Shown piece by piece: positions 54,801 through 63,495 of a stretch of DNA of 64,000 nt. The notes below the pieces were generated by a model that was given only the letters and a program-made list of their open reading frames with translations, made no database searches and had not been told where the DNA came from. How positions within the stretch are numbered: the stretch's first letter is position 1; each line of letters begins with the position of its first letter. The position numbers and the translations under genes were made by a program. This stretch comes from Methylobacterium aquaticum. GTDB taxonomy: Bacteria > Pseudomonadota > Alphaproteobacteria > Rhizobiales > Beijerinckiaceae. The stretch lies in NCBI RefSeq assembly GCF_016804325.1, contig NZ_CP043627.1, positions 4,461,001 to 4,525,000 on the forward strand, read 5' to 3'.

Positions 54801-54824
54801 CCGGATCGGGCGGTGGCGCCGTGA
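51822..54824 (+). CDS. Hybrid sensor histidine kinase: CHASE3-PAS-PAS-HisKA-HATPase-REC-REC
   Basis: The 1000-residue membrane kinase has TM1 at ~25-42, a periplasmic CHASE3 sensor (LSSMKDLETGQRGYVLTGRE, ~60-80) and TM2 at ~190-210. Two PAS domains follow (~225-345 and ~355-480), then HisKA with the phosphohistidine in FLANMSHELRTPLSAVIGYS (~495), an HATPase (NLLSNAAKFTEGG, TDTGIGMSEEQQARLFQRF, GGTGLGLAITRAF), and two receiver domains (VVDDDPATRD..LLDVTMPRMDG and VVDDDPDVRE..LLDLMMPELDG). Each receiver keeps its phospho-accepting aspartate. The signal is unknown. ATG 51822 is chosen; earlier starts (51705, 51765) add basic residues. No phosphotransfer protein is adjacent. Confidence 0.9.
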   Translation: MSSKTASTQRWRFLAPGRRLPGSPLAFLLLAVAVAAGGWNYAAGTRSRAEAERLGRVMALSEHVLSSMKDLETGQRGYVLTGREDYLQPYEAALARIDGELAAIDAVTPDWGVRERRRGVIAAERDYAARVVAARRTGGQEAALALIQTGEGKRVMDAVRETTREVQDRAATELRRLAKAEAVRSPLLSLVTLAAALAAVGLLARLALVRRRESQRMADLLESVLENAPVGLGFLDRDLNLQHMNRALGNMSERGFGADLGAPIWALLPSLRDELGPKLAAARDNGLVTANVAVAVPAPSAPGGIRHFEASFFPLRRRGKGPEGERADGVGIVMNDVTLGKLAERRLVDSEERFRSLTEATSAIVWTTTPDGAFRQAASEWTRFTGQAPAEAAGHGFLEAIHPDDREATRDAWERAVASRTLYAIEHRLRRHDGVWRHMEGRAVPILEEDGRVREWVGAHADVTARREAELALEAAKEAAEEANRAKSQFLANMSHELRTPLSAVIGYSEMLQEEMEDLGEESLLADMRKIEANARHLLGLINDVLDLSKIEAERMEVFAEDIDVAETVREVATTVDALVVKKGNALSLGLGDDLGRAHTDATKLRQCLINLLSNAAKFTEGGTITLRAEREHREGGDRLRFTVTDTGIGMSEEQQARLFQRFTQADASTTRRFGGTGLGLAITRAFAQMLGGEISVQSRLGEGTTFTLELPALYEERAPAEPAGALAPEAPASAGAPPDTGSNLVLVVDDDPATRDLLARFLRRDGFTVAIAADGRAGLEQARLLRPRVVLLDVTMPRMDGWAVLRALRADPDFGATPVIMVTVLDEQNLAFSLGATDYLHKPVEWGALKEAMERFRPAIHEGPVLVVDDDPDVRERMTTMLTREGWRVATAENGLAGLEAVGVRKPGLILLDLMMPELDGFGFLRSLRDRPEWRDIPVVVLTAKDVTAEDRRRLAGQADRILPKAGLGMADLAATLRGLMSPGVAGDGAEAPDRAVAP

Positions 54825-55041
54825 GGGCGAAGCCTGCGCGAGCACGACCGTCCATCCGCGCTGGGCGGCGGGCAGTCCAGGCGAAGGACGGGGCGCGTCA
54901 GGGCCCTGCCGGGCGGCACCTGCGCGCGGGTGCCGAGGAGCGGGAAGGGAAGCGGGCGAAGGTCGCGCGGTCTCGCCGGCCCCTCGCGGCGCGGCGGCGC
55001 GTCGCGAGCCCGGATCGCGCCGGCGCCCTACCTTCCCCGCC

Positions 55042-55608
55042 ATGATCCTGCTTCGCCATGGCCAGAGCCAATTCAACCTTCACTTCCACGCCACCGGCAT
55101 GGATCCCGGCATCGTCGATGCGCCGCTCACGCCGCTCGGCCACGAGCAGGCGGAGGCCGCCTCCCGCGCCCTGGCGGGAGAGGGGATGCGGCGCATCCTC
55201 TGCTCGCCGCTGACCCGCGCGCTCCAGACCGCCGCCCCGGTCGCCTCCCGCCTGGACCTGCCGGTCCTGGTCACGTCGGCGGTGCGGGAGCGCCGGGGCG
55301 CGAGCTGCGACATCGGCACCTGCCGCACCGAGCTTGCCCGCGCCTGGCCCCATCTCGACCTGGACCACCTGGACGAGGTCTGGTGGCGGGAGCCCGAGGA
55401 CGAGGCGGACCACGAGCCGGATCACCTGTTCGAGGCGCGCACCGCCTCCTTCCGGGCCGGGATGGAGAGCGATCCCGACTGGGCCCACACCCTGGTCGTG
55501 TGCCACTGGGGGTTCATCATGGCGGTCACCGGATGCAGCCTCGCCAACGGCGAGTGGGTCCGTTGCCGGATGGACGCGGGCGGGCGGCTGGTGGCGTTGG
55601 AGCGCTGA
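55042..55608 (+). CDS. Histidine phosphatase family protein (phosphoglycerate mutase-like)
   Basis: The 188-residue enzyme has the RHG motif LLRHGQSQFNLHF (phosphohistidine H6) and RILCSPLTRALQTAAPVASR (second catalytic arginine). It also has a conserved ERRGASCDIGT and a distal histidine in VVCHWGFIMAVTG (~155). It probably removes phosphate from a small molecule; mutase activity is less likely. It stands alone, 217 bp after the hybrid kinase gene. Confidence 0.9.
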   Translation: MILLRHGQSQFNLHFHATGMDPGIVDAPLTPLGHEQAEAASRALAGEGMRRILCSPLTRALQTAAPVASRLDLPVLVTSAVRERRGASCDIGTCRTELARAWPHLDLDHLDEVWWREPEDEADHEPDHLFEARTASFRAGMESDPDWAHTLVVCHWGFIMAVTGCSLANGEWVRCRMDAGGRLVALER

Positions 55609-55987
55609 CCCGTATCGGGGCGGGGAGAGGCGGAAACCCGCGCCTGCGACCGTCACGAAAGCCTGCCCGGGCGGCGTGACGGTTCTTCCGACGCCCGAAC
55701 GACAGGCCCCGCGGCAGCCGGCGCCTCACCCGTGCCAGGATCAGGCGGCTCGTCGCCCCTCGTCCGAACGGAGATGGGGCGCCGACGCGCCCGGATCGTT
55801 CGGCGATCCCGCACGTAATACTGGCGCAACAAACCTCCGCCACTCTGCGAGGTGAACGGCGGACGATCGAGCTTTCCCCCTCCCCGGATGACCCGACCAT
55901 GCATCGTTCCGATGGGTTCGATGTCTTTCCGTGCTGTATCGGTGGCGTAGACGTGAGGCTTGCCCTGTATCGAGAAGGGTCGATGCG

Positions 55988-56140
55988 ATGACGGTTCCAG
56001 CACGGCGCATGGTCGACTTCACGGAGAGCGCGACGGACCGATCCGGGGAGGACATCCGGTGCCATGTCCGGTCCCGGCTGGAACGGCTCGTCGCCACCCT
56101 GAAGGCGGGCGGCGTGCGAATCGGCGTCGACGCGGGGTGA
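55988..56140 (+). CDS. Short hypothetical protein
   Basis: A 50-residue frame beginning MTVPARRMVDFTESATDRSG and continuing as a basic helix (RSRLERLVATLKAGGVRIGV). The ribosome-binding site is weak (GAAGGG). It looks codon-like but has no recognised family, and could be spurious. The rest of the gap 55609-56278 shows no other credible gene. Confidence 0.3.
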   Translation: MTVPARRMVDFTESATDRSGEDIRCHVRSRLERLVATLKAGGVRIGVDAG

Positions 56141-56278
56141 GCCTCCGCCCCGGAACGGGCTGGACGGTCCCTTTCGACGGATCCGCCTCGTCCCTCCCGC
56201 CCACGATGCCGGGACCCGTTCGCGCGGGATGTCCCCTCGGGTCGCGCGGTGACCGGAATGTCCGGCCCTCCCGCCTAA

Positions 56279-56525
56279 GAGCCTGTTTGAGCAGAGTGAT
56301 TTGACAAAAACTGAGAGGAATCAGGAAATATCCTACCCTCTAACCTCATCCTGAGGTGTTAGTCGATCGCAGATCGACTGACCTCGAAGGAGGGCTCCAG
56401 AAGCCTCGGCGATCCCTGGAGCCCTCCTTCGAGGCTCACTTCGTTCGCACCTCAGGATGAGGTTAGCGGGTAGGATGATCCCGTCCAACTCAAATATTGG
56501 GTAGAAATCCTGCTCAAACAGGCTC
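56279..56525. mobile_element. MITE, 247 bp, IS5-like ends (copy 2)
   Basis: The 16-bp terminal inverted repeats GAGCCTGTTTGAGCAG match copy 1, with a 3-bp TAA duplication on each side (56276-56278 and 56526-56528). The length equals copy 1 and it is inserted in opposite orientation. The core is again a family A palindrome. It lies immediately downstream of the M81 peptidase pseudogene. Confidence 0.85.
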
Positions 56526-56564
56526 TAAGGATGAGGCAAGAGGGCAGGGTATCCCGTGATCCGG

Positions 56565-58023
56565 TCAGACCGGGAACGGGTCGGCGACGATCGGCCAGAG
56601 CGGACGGCTCGCCTTCGGCAGGTGCAGGCGGGCGAAATCGGGATTGGCGCTGCCCGGCACGGCGACGTGGAGGATGCGGTCGGCCCGCGGGGCGAAGCCG
56701 GCATTGAAGTGCTGCGCCGACTTCACGAAGACGGTGGCGTAATCGCCCAACGCCACGCCGAACTGCTCGAACACGCTCGGCTGGAAGACCTGGGTGCGCA
56801 GGGCATTGAGCACGATGTGCAGGCCCCCGCGCCTCGACCATCACGCAATCGCCCATCGGCTGCTTGCCGTTGCCGTAGGTCTGGACCGCGTCGGGCCGGA
56901 TGCCGAGCACCCGCACCGTCAGGTCGACGGGATCGCCCGACATCGGCCCGGTTTTGCCGCCGATGCGCAGGGCTAAGCTCGCGCCTTCGCCGGCCTCGCG
57001 GCAGAGCCGGACCGCCACCGGATCCCAGAAGCTGCCGATGGCGCAGCGGGTCGCGCCGGCCTCGACGAGGGCGCGCAGCAGGAAGGTCGAATCGCTCGCC
57101 GAGCCGGCCCCGGCATTGTCGGAGACGTCGGCCAGCACCGTCACGCCCGCCGGGGGCGAGAGCGCCACCCCCACCGCCTCGTCGAGGGTGAGGAGCCGGT
57201 CGGTGGTGGCGTCGCGCTTCTCCCACAGCTCGCGGGCGAGCGCCTCGGCCGTGGACTTGGCGAGATCCCGGTGACCATCCGTCACCGCCACCACCTTGGC
57301 GCCGACATCCGGGATGTCGGCCCAGGGAAAGCCGTGGGCGAGCGACAGGGACAGGATGCCGTCCCGCCCCTCGGCCGCGCTCATCCGGTCGACGAAGCCG
57401 CGGGTCGGTGGGTTGGGCGTGCGCCACACCGCCAGCATCCGGCAGTCGGCGACCGCGATCACGGGCTTGATCCGGCCGGCCCGCGCCGCCTCGCAGAGGC
57501 GGAAGAGGTCGCGCGCCCGGTCGTCGACGTCGACATGCGGGTATTCCTTGTAGGTCAGCAGCACGTCGGAGGCCGCGACGATCCGGTCGGTCAGGTGGCA
57601 ATGCAGGTCGAGCTCGACGCCGATCGTCACCCTGCTCCCGACGATCTCCCGCGCGGCGGCGACGAGCTCGCCCTCGCAATCGTCCTGGGCGTCGGCGATC
57701 ATCGCACCGTGGAGGTTGAACAGCACCATGTCGACCGGGCCGGCGGCGCGGAGGTCGCCGAGGACGCGGTCGCGCAAGCCCTCCCAGACGTCCTGGCGCG
57801 TCGGCCCGCCCGGCGGCGCGAAGGCGGCCAGGCTCTCGACGATCCCGTAGCCGGCAGCCTCGCCCATCTCGCGCCAGACCCGCAGCGGCCCGGCGAACCA
57901 GTGGTCCGAGCGATGCGAGGCGCCGGTCTCGACGTAGAGGTCGTCCAGGAAGGCGGCGCGCCCGGTCGGGATCGGCGAGAAGGTGTTGGTCTCGGTGCCG
58001 AGTGCGGCGATGAAGAGCTTCAC
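56565..58023 (-). pseudogene. M81-family (MlrC-like) metallopeptidase, frameshifted near the C-terminus
   Basis: The intended ~485-residue protein begins MKLFIAALGTETNTFSPIPT and shows M81 features. These include FNLHGAMIADAQDDCEGELV (~99-118), GVELDLHCHLTDRIV (~134-148), DVLLTYKEYPHVD (~153-165) and VLADVSDNAGAGSASDSTFL (~300-319). Near residue 398 the frame shifts: an extra G in a run of five (plus-strand C run at 56824-56828) throws it into a nonsense frame. The expected tail (LNALRTQVFQPSVFEQFGVA..RPLWPIVADPFPV) continues in the next frame to 56565. Either a recent inactivation or a sequencing error. It neighbours an amidase and a peptide ABC importer. Confidence 0.8.
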
Positions 58024-58113
58024 GGGTGGGTCTCCTGATGATCAGCTGGGACGAGGTGGATTCTGGGGCCGACGTCGGAGCGGCTGCGATGCCTGCTCGC
58101 TCAGGACGGTCCA

Positions 58114-58256
58114 TCCTACCCACGACCTCATCCTGAGGTGCGACCAACGGGAGCCTCGAAGGAGGGCTCCAGAAGTCTCTGCGATCCCTGGAGCCCTCCT
58201 TCGAGGTTAGTCGATCTTCGATCGACTAACACCTCAGGATGAGGTCGCGGGTGGGA
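58114..58256. repeat. Dispersed palindromic element, family A, copy 2
   Basis: This solo copy has arms CCCACGACCTCATCCTGAGG.. and ..CACCTCAGGATGAGGTCGCG with inner GAAGGAGGGCTCCAG/CTGGAGCCCTCCTTC. It lies between the M81 peptidase and amidase genes and lacks the GAGCCTG ends of the MITEs. Confidence 0.75.
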
Positions 58257-58292
58257 AAAGGCAGGTCTTCGTTCGCTACGTCATGCTGCGCC

Positions 58293-59771
58293 TCAGCCCT
58301 TCGCCGCCACATGCACCCCCGGCCGCCGCCCGTCGTTCCACCTGCCGTCGATCGCCCGCTCCACCTGCGCGGCGAGTTGCAGCAAGAGCCCGTCCCGCCC
58401 TTGGGCCGCCTGGGCCTGGATGCCGAGCGGCAGGCCGTGCTCGTTCCAGGCCAGCGGCATCGACAGGGCCGGCAGGCCGCACAGGTTGGCGAGCGGCGTA
58501 TAGGCGAAGTTGCGCCACAGGTTCTCGAACCAGGCATGGACCGACGGTTCGTCGCTGATCGTCAGGTAATCGGTGGTGCCGACCCTCGGCGTCGGCAGGG
58601 CGGTGATCGGGGTGAGGATGATGTCCCACTCCTCGAGGAAGGCGCCGAAGCCCCGCGCCGTAGCGTTGAACGTCGCCTGCATCGCCGTCCGCTCGGTGTA
58701 GCTCGCGTGCCGCCCGGCCTCCCAGATCCGGATGTTCATCGGCTCGACCAGATCCTCGGGCGGTCGCTCGAGGCCCTTCAGGGCCAGGAGCCCGTTGATG
58801 GTCTGGGCGAAGTTGGTGATGTAGCAGGTGGTCTGGGCCTCGAAGGCGGCGCGGATGTCGACCGCCGGCAGCGCCCACTCGACATGGTGGCCGAGCCCTT
58901 CGAGGAAGCGCCCGATCCGCTCCAGCTCGGCGACGTGCTGCGGCACGGCGCGGTAATCGCCCCATTCGTGCGAGAGCGCGATGCGCAAGCGGCCCGGATC
59001 GCGCGCGATCAGGGTGGCGTAGGGTTCGGGCGCGGTCCAGTAGGGCATGAACTCGCCGGGCGCACCGCCGCGGCAAAGGTCGACGAAGGTGGCGGTGTCG
59101 CGCACGGTCCGTGACTGGCAGCCCTGGATCGACACGATGCTGGTGAGGTCCGACCCGTAGGGCGCGATCGAGAACACGCCGCGGGAGGGCTTGAGCCCGA
59201 GATTGCCGTTGACGCCGGCCGGGATGCGGATCGATCCGCCGCCATCGGTGGCGTGCGCCATCGGCACCACGCCCGAGGCCACCGCGGCGGCGGAGCCGGC
59301 CGAGGAGCCGCAGGTGGTGTAGTCGAGGTTCCACGGGTTGCGGGTGACGTAGACCGCCGGGTTCTCGGCCGAGCTGCACACGCCGAATTCCGGCGTGGTG
59401 GTGCGGCCGATCAGGTTCAGGCCCGCCTGGCGCATCCTGCCCGTGAGATGGCTGTCCGACGAGGCGCGGTGGCCGCGCATCAGGAGCGAGCCCATCTCCT
59501 GGAGCCGGCCCTCCAGGGTCGGCCCGAGATCCTTCATCAGGAACGGCACGCCCGCGAAGGCGCCGTCGAGGTTCGTGCCGGCCTTCGCCGGGTCGGCGAT
59601 CGCGTCATCGAACAGCTCGATCACGGCGCTCGTCTGCGGGTTCGTCAGCGCCACGCCGGCGGCGGCCTGGGCGGCGAGCTCGGCCGCCGTCACCTCCCCG
59701 GCGCGCACCCGCGCGGCGAGCGCGCAGGCATCGTGCTGCGCCCATTCCTCCCAGGTCATGGCGAGGGTCAT
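58293..59771 (-). CDS. Amidase (amidase signature family)
   Basis: The 492-residue hydrolase has the Ser-cisSer-Lys triad of the amidase signature family. The lysine is in [14 protein letters not shown] (~80), the cis-serine region in [20 protein letters not shown] (~157; alanine replaces the usual glycine of GGSSGG) and the nucleophile in [13 protein letters not shown] (~183). The C-terminal [20 protein letters not shown] and [16 protein letters not shown] regions are typical. It resembles 6-aminohexanoate cyclic-dimer hydrolase-type amidases. It is in a cluster with a peptide ABC transporter and an M81 peptidase, suggesting breakdown of an imported amide or peptide. Confidence 0.92.
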   Translation of the reverse strand: MTLAMTWEEWAQHDACALAARVRAGEVTAAELAAQAAAGVALTNPQTSAVIELFDDAIADPAKAGTNLDGAFAGVPFLMKDLGPTLEGRLQEMGSLLMRGHRASSDSHLTGRMRQAGLNLIGRTTTPEFGVCSSAENPAVYVTRNPWNLDYTTCGSSAGSAAAVASGVVPMAHATDGGGSIRIPAGVNGNLGLKPSRGVFSIAPYGSDLTSIVSIQGCQSRTVRDTATFVDLCRGGAPGEFMPYWTAPEPYATLIARDPGRLRIALSHEWGDYRAVPQHVAELERIGRFLEGLGHHVEWALPAVDIRAAFEAQTTCYITNFAQTINGLLALKGLERPPEDLVEPMNIRIWEAGRHASYTERTAMQATFNATARGFGAFLEEWDIILTPITALPTPRVGTTDYLTISDEPSVHAWFENLWRNFAYTPLANLCGLPALSMPLAWNEHGLPLGIQAQAAQGRDGLLLQLAAQVERAIDGRWNDGRRPGVHVAAKG

Positions 59772-59829
59772 TGGTGTGGTCCTGTTTTTGTTACGCTTGA
59801 AGACTTGCTGTCATTTCAAGACGAGGCGC

Positions 59830-59942
59830 TTCCCCTCCCCCCTGTGGGGAGGGGCAAGGGGTGGGGGTGGTGCAGGAGGCACCGCAAAGCTCTATCCGGC
59901 ACCACCCCCACCCCAGACCCCTCCCCACAAGGGGGAGGGGAG
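59830..59942. repeat. Dispersed palindromic repeat, family D, copy 2
   Basis: The arms TTCCCCTCCCCCCTGTGGGG..GGGGTGGGGGTGG and complement correspond to the copy at 29668-29777 with a different loop. It fills the gap between the transporter ATPase and the amidase gene. Confidence 0.7.
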
Positions 59943-59966
59943 GTGCTTCATCCTTGTTCGTCTGCA

Positions 59967-61619
59967 TCAGGCCAACGCCGCTTCGGCAAGCTGCTTCCCC
60001 CGCCCGAATTCCCGCCCCGGCGCCGCCTCGATCAAGGCCCGGGTATAGGCCGCGTTCGGCCGGGCGAAGACCTCGACCGTGGGTCCCTCCTCGACGATGC
60101 GGCCGCGCTGCATCACGATCAGCCGGTCGCAGATCTGCGCCGCCACCCGCAGGTCGTGCGTGATGAACAGGATCGCGAGGTCGAAGCGCCGCTGCACGTC
60201 GTCGAGGAGGGCCAGCACCTGGCGCTGGACCGAGACGTCGAGGGCCGAGACCGCCTCGTCGGCGATCAGGATCTCGGGCTCCATGGCGAGCGCCCGGGCG
60301 AGTGCGATGCGCTGGCGCTGGCCGCCGGAGAACTGGTGCGGGTAGCGGGCAAGCGCCGCGGGATCGAGGCCGACGAGGCCCATCAGCTCGCGCGCCTTGG
60401 CCATCGCCGCATCGGGGCTCATGCCGAAATTCACCGGCCCCTCGACGATCGAGGCGCCCACCGTCCGGCGCGGATTGAGCGAGCGGAACGGATCCTGGAA
60501 CACCACCTGGATCCTTTGGCGCAACGGCCGCAACCGGCGCTCGGGCAGGCGGGCGATGTCCTTGTCACCGACCATGATCTGCCCGCCGCTCGGGGGGATC
60601 AGCCGGGCGATGCAGCGGACGACCGTGGACTTGCCCGAACCCGATTCGCCGACGATGCCGACCGTCTCGCCGCGCCGAATCCGGAGTGCCACGTCGGCGG
60701 CGGCATGGACCTCGCGGGTCTTCTTGAACAGGCCGCCGCTGCGATAGGTCTTGGCGAGCCCCGCGGTCTCCAAAGCCAGCGCCCCGGTCGCCGGCAGGCG
60801 CCTTGCGGGCGTCATCGTCGGCACGGCGGCGATCAGCATCCTCGTGTAGGGAGCTTGCGGGTTGCCCAGAACCTGCGCCGCCGGCCCCTGCTCGACGATG
60901 CGGCCGTGCTGCATCACCACCACCCGGTCGGCGATCTCCGCCACCACGCCGAAATCGTGGGTGATGAAGAGAACGCCGGTGCCGCGGCGCTCCTGCATCT
61001 CGCGGATCAGCGTGAGGATCTGCGCCTGCGTGGTGACGTCGAGGGCCGTCGTCGGCTCGTCGGCGATGAGGAGGGCGGGGTCGAGGATGAGGGCGGCGGC
61101 GATCATCACCCGCTGGCGCTGGCCGCCGGAGAGCTGGTGGGGATAGGAGGCGTGCATCCGCTCCGGGTCGGGCAGGTGCATGGCGTCGAGCATCGCCAGC
61201 ACCTTGGCCCGGCGCTCCGACGCGCCGAGACCGGTGTGGATGCGCAACACCTCCTCGATCTGGTCGCCGACGGTGAGCACCGGGTTCAGCGCCGTCATCG
61301 GCTCCTGGAAGATCATCGCCATCCGGTCGCCGCGCAACGCCCGCAGGCGCTGGGGGCTCGCCGTCAGCACGTCCTCGCCGTTGAGCCGGATCGCGCCTGC
61401 GACGGGTTTCAGGACCTTCGCGAGCAGCCCCATCACCGAGAAGGCGGTGACCGACTTGCCCGAGCCCGATTCGCCGACGACGCAGACGATCTCGCCGGGG
61501 GCGACCGTGAACGACACGCCGTCGACGGCGCGGAGCCGGTCGCCGCCGCCGGGCAGCGCGATGGCGAGGTTCTCGACCTCGAGGACGGGGGGCGTGGTCG
61601 TGCTCATCGGCGAGGTCAT
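59967..61619 (-). CDS. Dipeptide/oligopeptide ABC transporter, fused double ATP-binding protein (DppD-DppF-like)
   Basis: The 550-residue protein joins two ATPase modules. Module 1 (~10-265) has a Walker A motif in [19 protein letters not shown], the signature [16 protein letters not shown] and a Walker B motif in [12 protein letters not shown]. Module 2 (~290-540) has a Walker A in [18 protein letters not shown], the signature [17 protein letters not shown] and a Walker B in [12 protein letters not shown]. Each ends with the oligopeptide-type C-terminal extension ([13 protein letters not shown] and [13 protein letters not shown]). The ATG at 61619 overlaps the permease stop by ATGA. It powers the importer formed with the two permeases and binding protein. 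Confidence 0.95.
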   Translation of the reverse strand: MTSPMSTTTPPVLEVENLAIALPGGGDRLRAVDGVSFTVAPGEIVCVVGESGSGKSVTAFSVMGLLAKVLKPVAGAIRLNGEDVLTASPQRLRALRGDRMAMIFQEPMTALNPVLTVGDQIEEVLRIHTGLGASERRAKVLAMLDAMHLPDPERMHASYPHQLSGGQRQRVMIAAALILDPALLIADEPTTALDVTTQAQILTLIREMQERRGTGVLFITHDFGVVAEIADRVVVMQHGRIVEQGPAAQVLGNPQAPYTRMLIAAVPTMTPARRLPATGALALETAGLAKTYRSGGLFKKTREVHAAADVALRIRRGETVGIVGESGSGKSTVVRCIARLIPPSGGQIMVGDKDIARLPERRLRPLRQRIQVVFQDPFRSLNPRRTVGASIVEGPVNFGMSPDAAMAKARELMGLVGLDPAALARYPHQFSGGQRQRIALARALAMEPEILIADEAVSALDVSVQRQVLALLDDVQRRFDLAILFITHDLRVAAQICDRLIVMQRGRIVEEGPTVEVFARPNAAYTRALIEAAPGREFGRGKQLAEAALA

Positions 61620-62539
61620 CGGCCGGTCATCTTCGGATCGAGGGTGTCGCGCAGGCCGTCGCCGAGCATGTTCACGGCGAGCACCGTCAGGCCGAGAAAG
61701 ATCCCCGGATACAGGATGTTGTGGGGATAGACCCGGAACAGGTTGCGGCCCTCCGCAATGATGTTGCCCCAGCTCGGGATCTCCGGCGGGATGCCGATGC
61801 CGAGGAAGGAGAGCACCGCCTCGACCAGGATCGCCGAGGCGGCGATGAAGGTGCCCTGCACGATCAGGGGCGCGACGGTGTTGGGCAGGATGTGGCGCGC
61901 CATGAGGAGCGGCAGGCGGGTGCCGGCCATGATCGCGGCCTCGACGTAAGGCTCCTCGCGCACCGACAGCACGATCGAGCGCACCAGCCGCACCACCCGG
62001 GGGATCTCCGGCACCACGATCGCCGCGATGACCGCGGGCAGCCCGGCCCGGAACAGCGAGACGACCGCGATGGCGAGCAGGATGCCGGGGATCGCCATGA
62101 GCCCGTCCATCAGCCGCATGATCGGCCCGTCGAGGGGGCGGACATACCCGGCCACGAGCCCGAGCAGCAGCCCGACCGAGAGCGCGATCGACGCCACCGC
62201 GACGGCGATGATCAGCGACACCCGGGCGCCGTAGAGGACACGGCTGTAGACGTCGCGCCCGAGGCTGTCGGTGCCCATCCGGTGGCGGAAAGTCGTGGCC
62301 GAGCCGTCCTCGGCCCGGATCGTGCGCTCGAAGCCCGGCGGGCGGTTGCGGGTGGCCGGGTTGATCGCCGTCGGATCGAGCGTGCCGAGGAACGGCGCGA
62401 ACAGGCCGATCAGCGCCATCAGCAGCAGGAAGCCGGATCCGAGGGCCACGACGGGGTTGCGCAGGAGGCGGGAGGCCAGCGTCCGGGGCGGCGGCAGGGT
62501 CGCGATGGCGGGCGCCAGCAGGGTCGGCTCGGCACTCAT
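61616..62539 (-). CDS. Dipeptide/oligopeptide ABC transporter permease (DppC-like)
   Basis: The 307-residue permease has an N-terminal OppC-type segment (LLRNPVVALGSGFLLLMALI), an extracellular RMGTDSLGRDVYSRVLYGARV signature split around residue 90-110, and about six membrane helices. The cytoplasmic EAA loop is EEPYVEAAIMAGTRLPLLMARHILPN (in two parts, ~200-225), and GIGIPPEIPSWGNIIAEGRN lies near 250. It follows the DppB-like gene by 10 bp and overlaps the ATPase start. Confidence 0.95.
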   Translation of the reverse strand: MSAEPTLLAPAIATLPPPRTLASRLLRNPVVALGSGFLLLMALIGLFAPFLGTLDPTAINPATRNRPPGFERTIRAEDGSATTFRHRMGTDSLGRDVYSRVLYGARVSLIIAVAVASIALSVGLLLGLVAGYVRPLDGPIMRLMDGLMAIPGILLAIAVVSLFRAGLPAVIAAIVVPEIPRVVRLVRSIVLSVREEPYVEAAIMAGTRLPLLMARHILPNTVAPLIVQGTFIAASAILVEAVLSFLGIGIPPEIPSWGNIIAEGRNLFRVYPHNILYPGIFLGLTVLAVNMLGDGLRDTLDPKMTGR

Positions 62540-62549
62540 GGTTCGAACC

Positions 62550-63491
62550 TCAATGACGGATCCTCGGGTCGAACAGGCTGTAGGTCAGGTCGATCAGCAG
62601 GTTGATGAGGACGTAGACGCCCGAGAACATGAGGATCAGCGCCTGGATCGTCGGGTAGTCGCGGGCCAGCACCGCATCGACGGTGAGGCGGCCGAGGCCG
62701 GGAATCGCGAACACGCTCTCGGTCACCACCACCCCGCCGATGAGGAGCGCGATGCCGATGCCGACGACCGTGACGATCGGCACCGCGGCGTTCTTCAGCG
62801 CGTGGCGGAACAGGATCTTGCGCTCGACCTGGCCCTTGGCCCGGGCGGTGCGGATGTAATCCTCGTTCAGGACTTCCAGCACGCTCGCCCGGGTCATGCG
62901 GGCGATGAGCGCGATGTAGACGACCGACAGGGTCAGCGCCGGCAGGACCAGCCGGTGCAGGTAGCCGCCGAGCCCGCCCGAGAGCGGCTGGTAGCCCTGG
63001 ACCGGGAACCAGCCGAGCGTGATCGAGAAGACGTAGATCATGAGGTAGCCGATCACGAAGACCGGCACCGAGAAGCCGAGCACCGACACGCCCATCACGA
63101 TCCGGTCGAGCCAGGAGCCGTGCCGGTAGGCCGCCACGACCCCGAGCGGGATGGCGACGCAGACCGCGATCAGCATCGTCGCGGCGGCGAGCGACAGGGT
63201 CGGCTCGATCCGCCCGAGGATCAGCTCGCCGATGCTCTTCTTGAAGAAGAACGACTCGCCGAGATTGCCTTGCGCCAGATTGCCGATCCAGATCGCGAAC
63301 TGCACCGGCAGGGGCTGGTCGAGCCCGAGCTGCTGGCGCACCTGGGCGATCTGCTCGCTCGAGGCGTTGTCCCCGGCGATCACCGCCGCCGGGTCGCCGG
63401 GGGTGAGCCGCAGCATCAGGAAGACCAGCACCGCGACGATCGCCAGGACCGGGATGGCGGCGAGCAATCGCCGCAGGACGTAGCCGAGCAT
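62550..63491 (-). CDS. Dipeptide/oligopeptide ABC transporter permease (DppB-like)
   Basis: The 313-residue permease has six membrane segments. It begins MLGYVLRRLLAAIPVLAIVA with FLMLRLTPGDPAAVIAGDNA next, the hallmark of DppB/OppB. The EAA loop is NEDYIRTARAKGQVERKILF (~215-234) followed by RHALKNAAVPIVTVVG. It starts 4 bp after the binding protein stop, so the genes are co-transcribed in the order binding protein, B, C, fused ATPase. Confidence 0.95.
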   Translation of the reverse strand: MLGYVLRRLLAAIPVLAIVAVLVFLMLRLTPGDPAAVIAGDNASSEQIAQVRQQLGLDQPLPVQFAIWIGNLAQGNLGESFFFKKSIGELILGRIEPTLSLAAATMLIAVCVAIPLGVVAAYRHGSWLDRIVMGVSVLGFSVPVFVIGYLMIYVFSITLGWFPVQGYQPLSGGLGGYLHRLVLPALTLSVVYIALIARMTRASVLEVLNEDYIRTARAKGQVERKILFRHALKNAAVPIVTVVGIGIALLIGGVVVTESVFAIPGLGRLTVDAVLARDYPTIQALILMFSGVYVLINLLIDLTYSLFDPRIRH

Positions 63492-63495
63492 CGGC

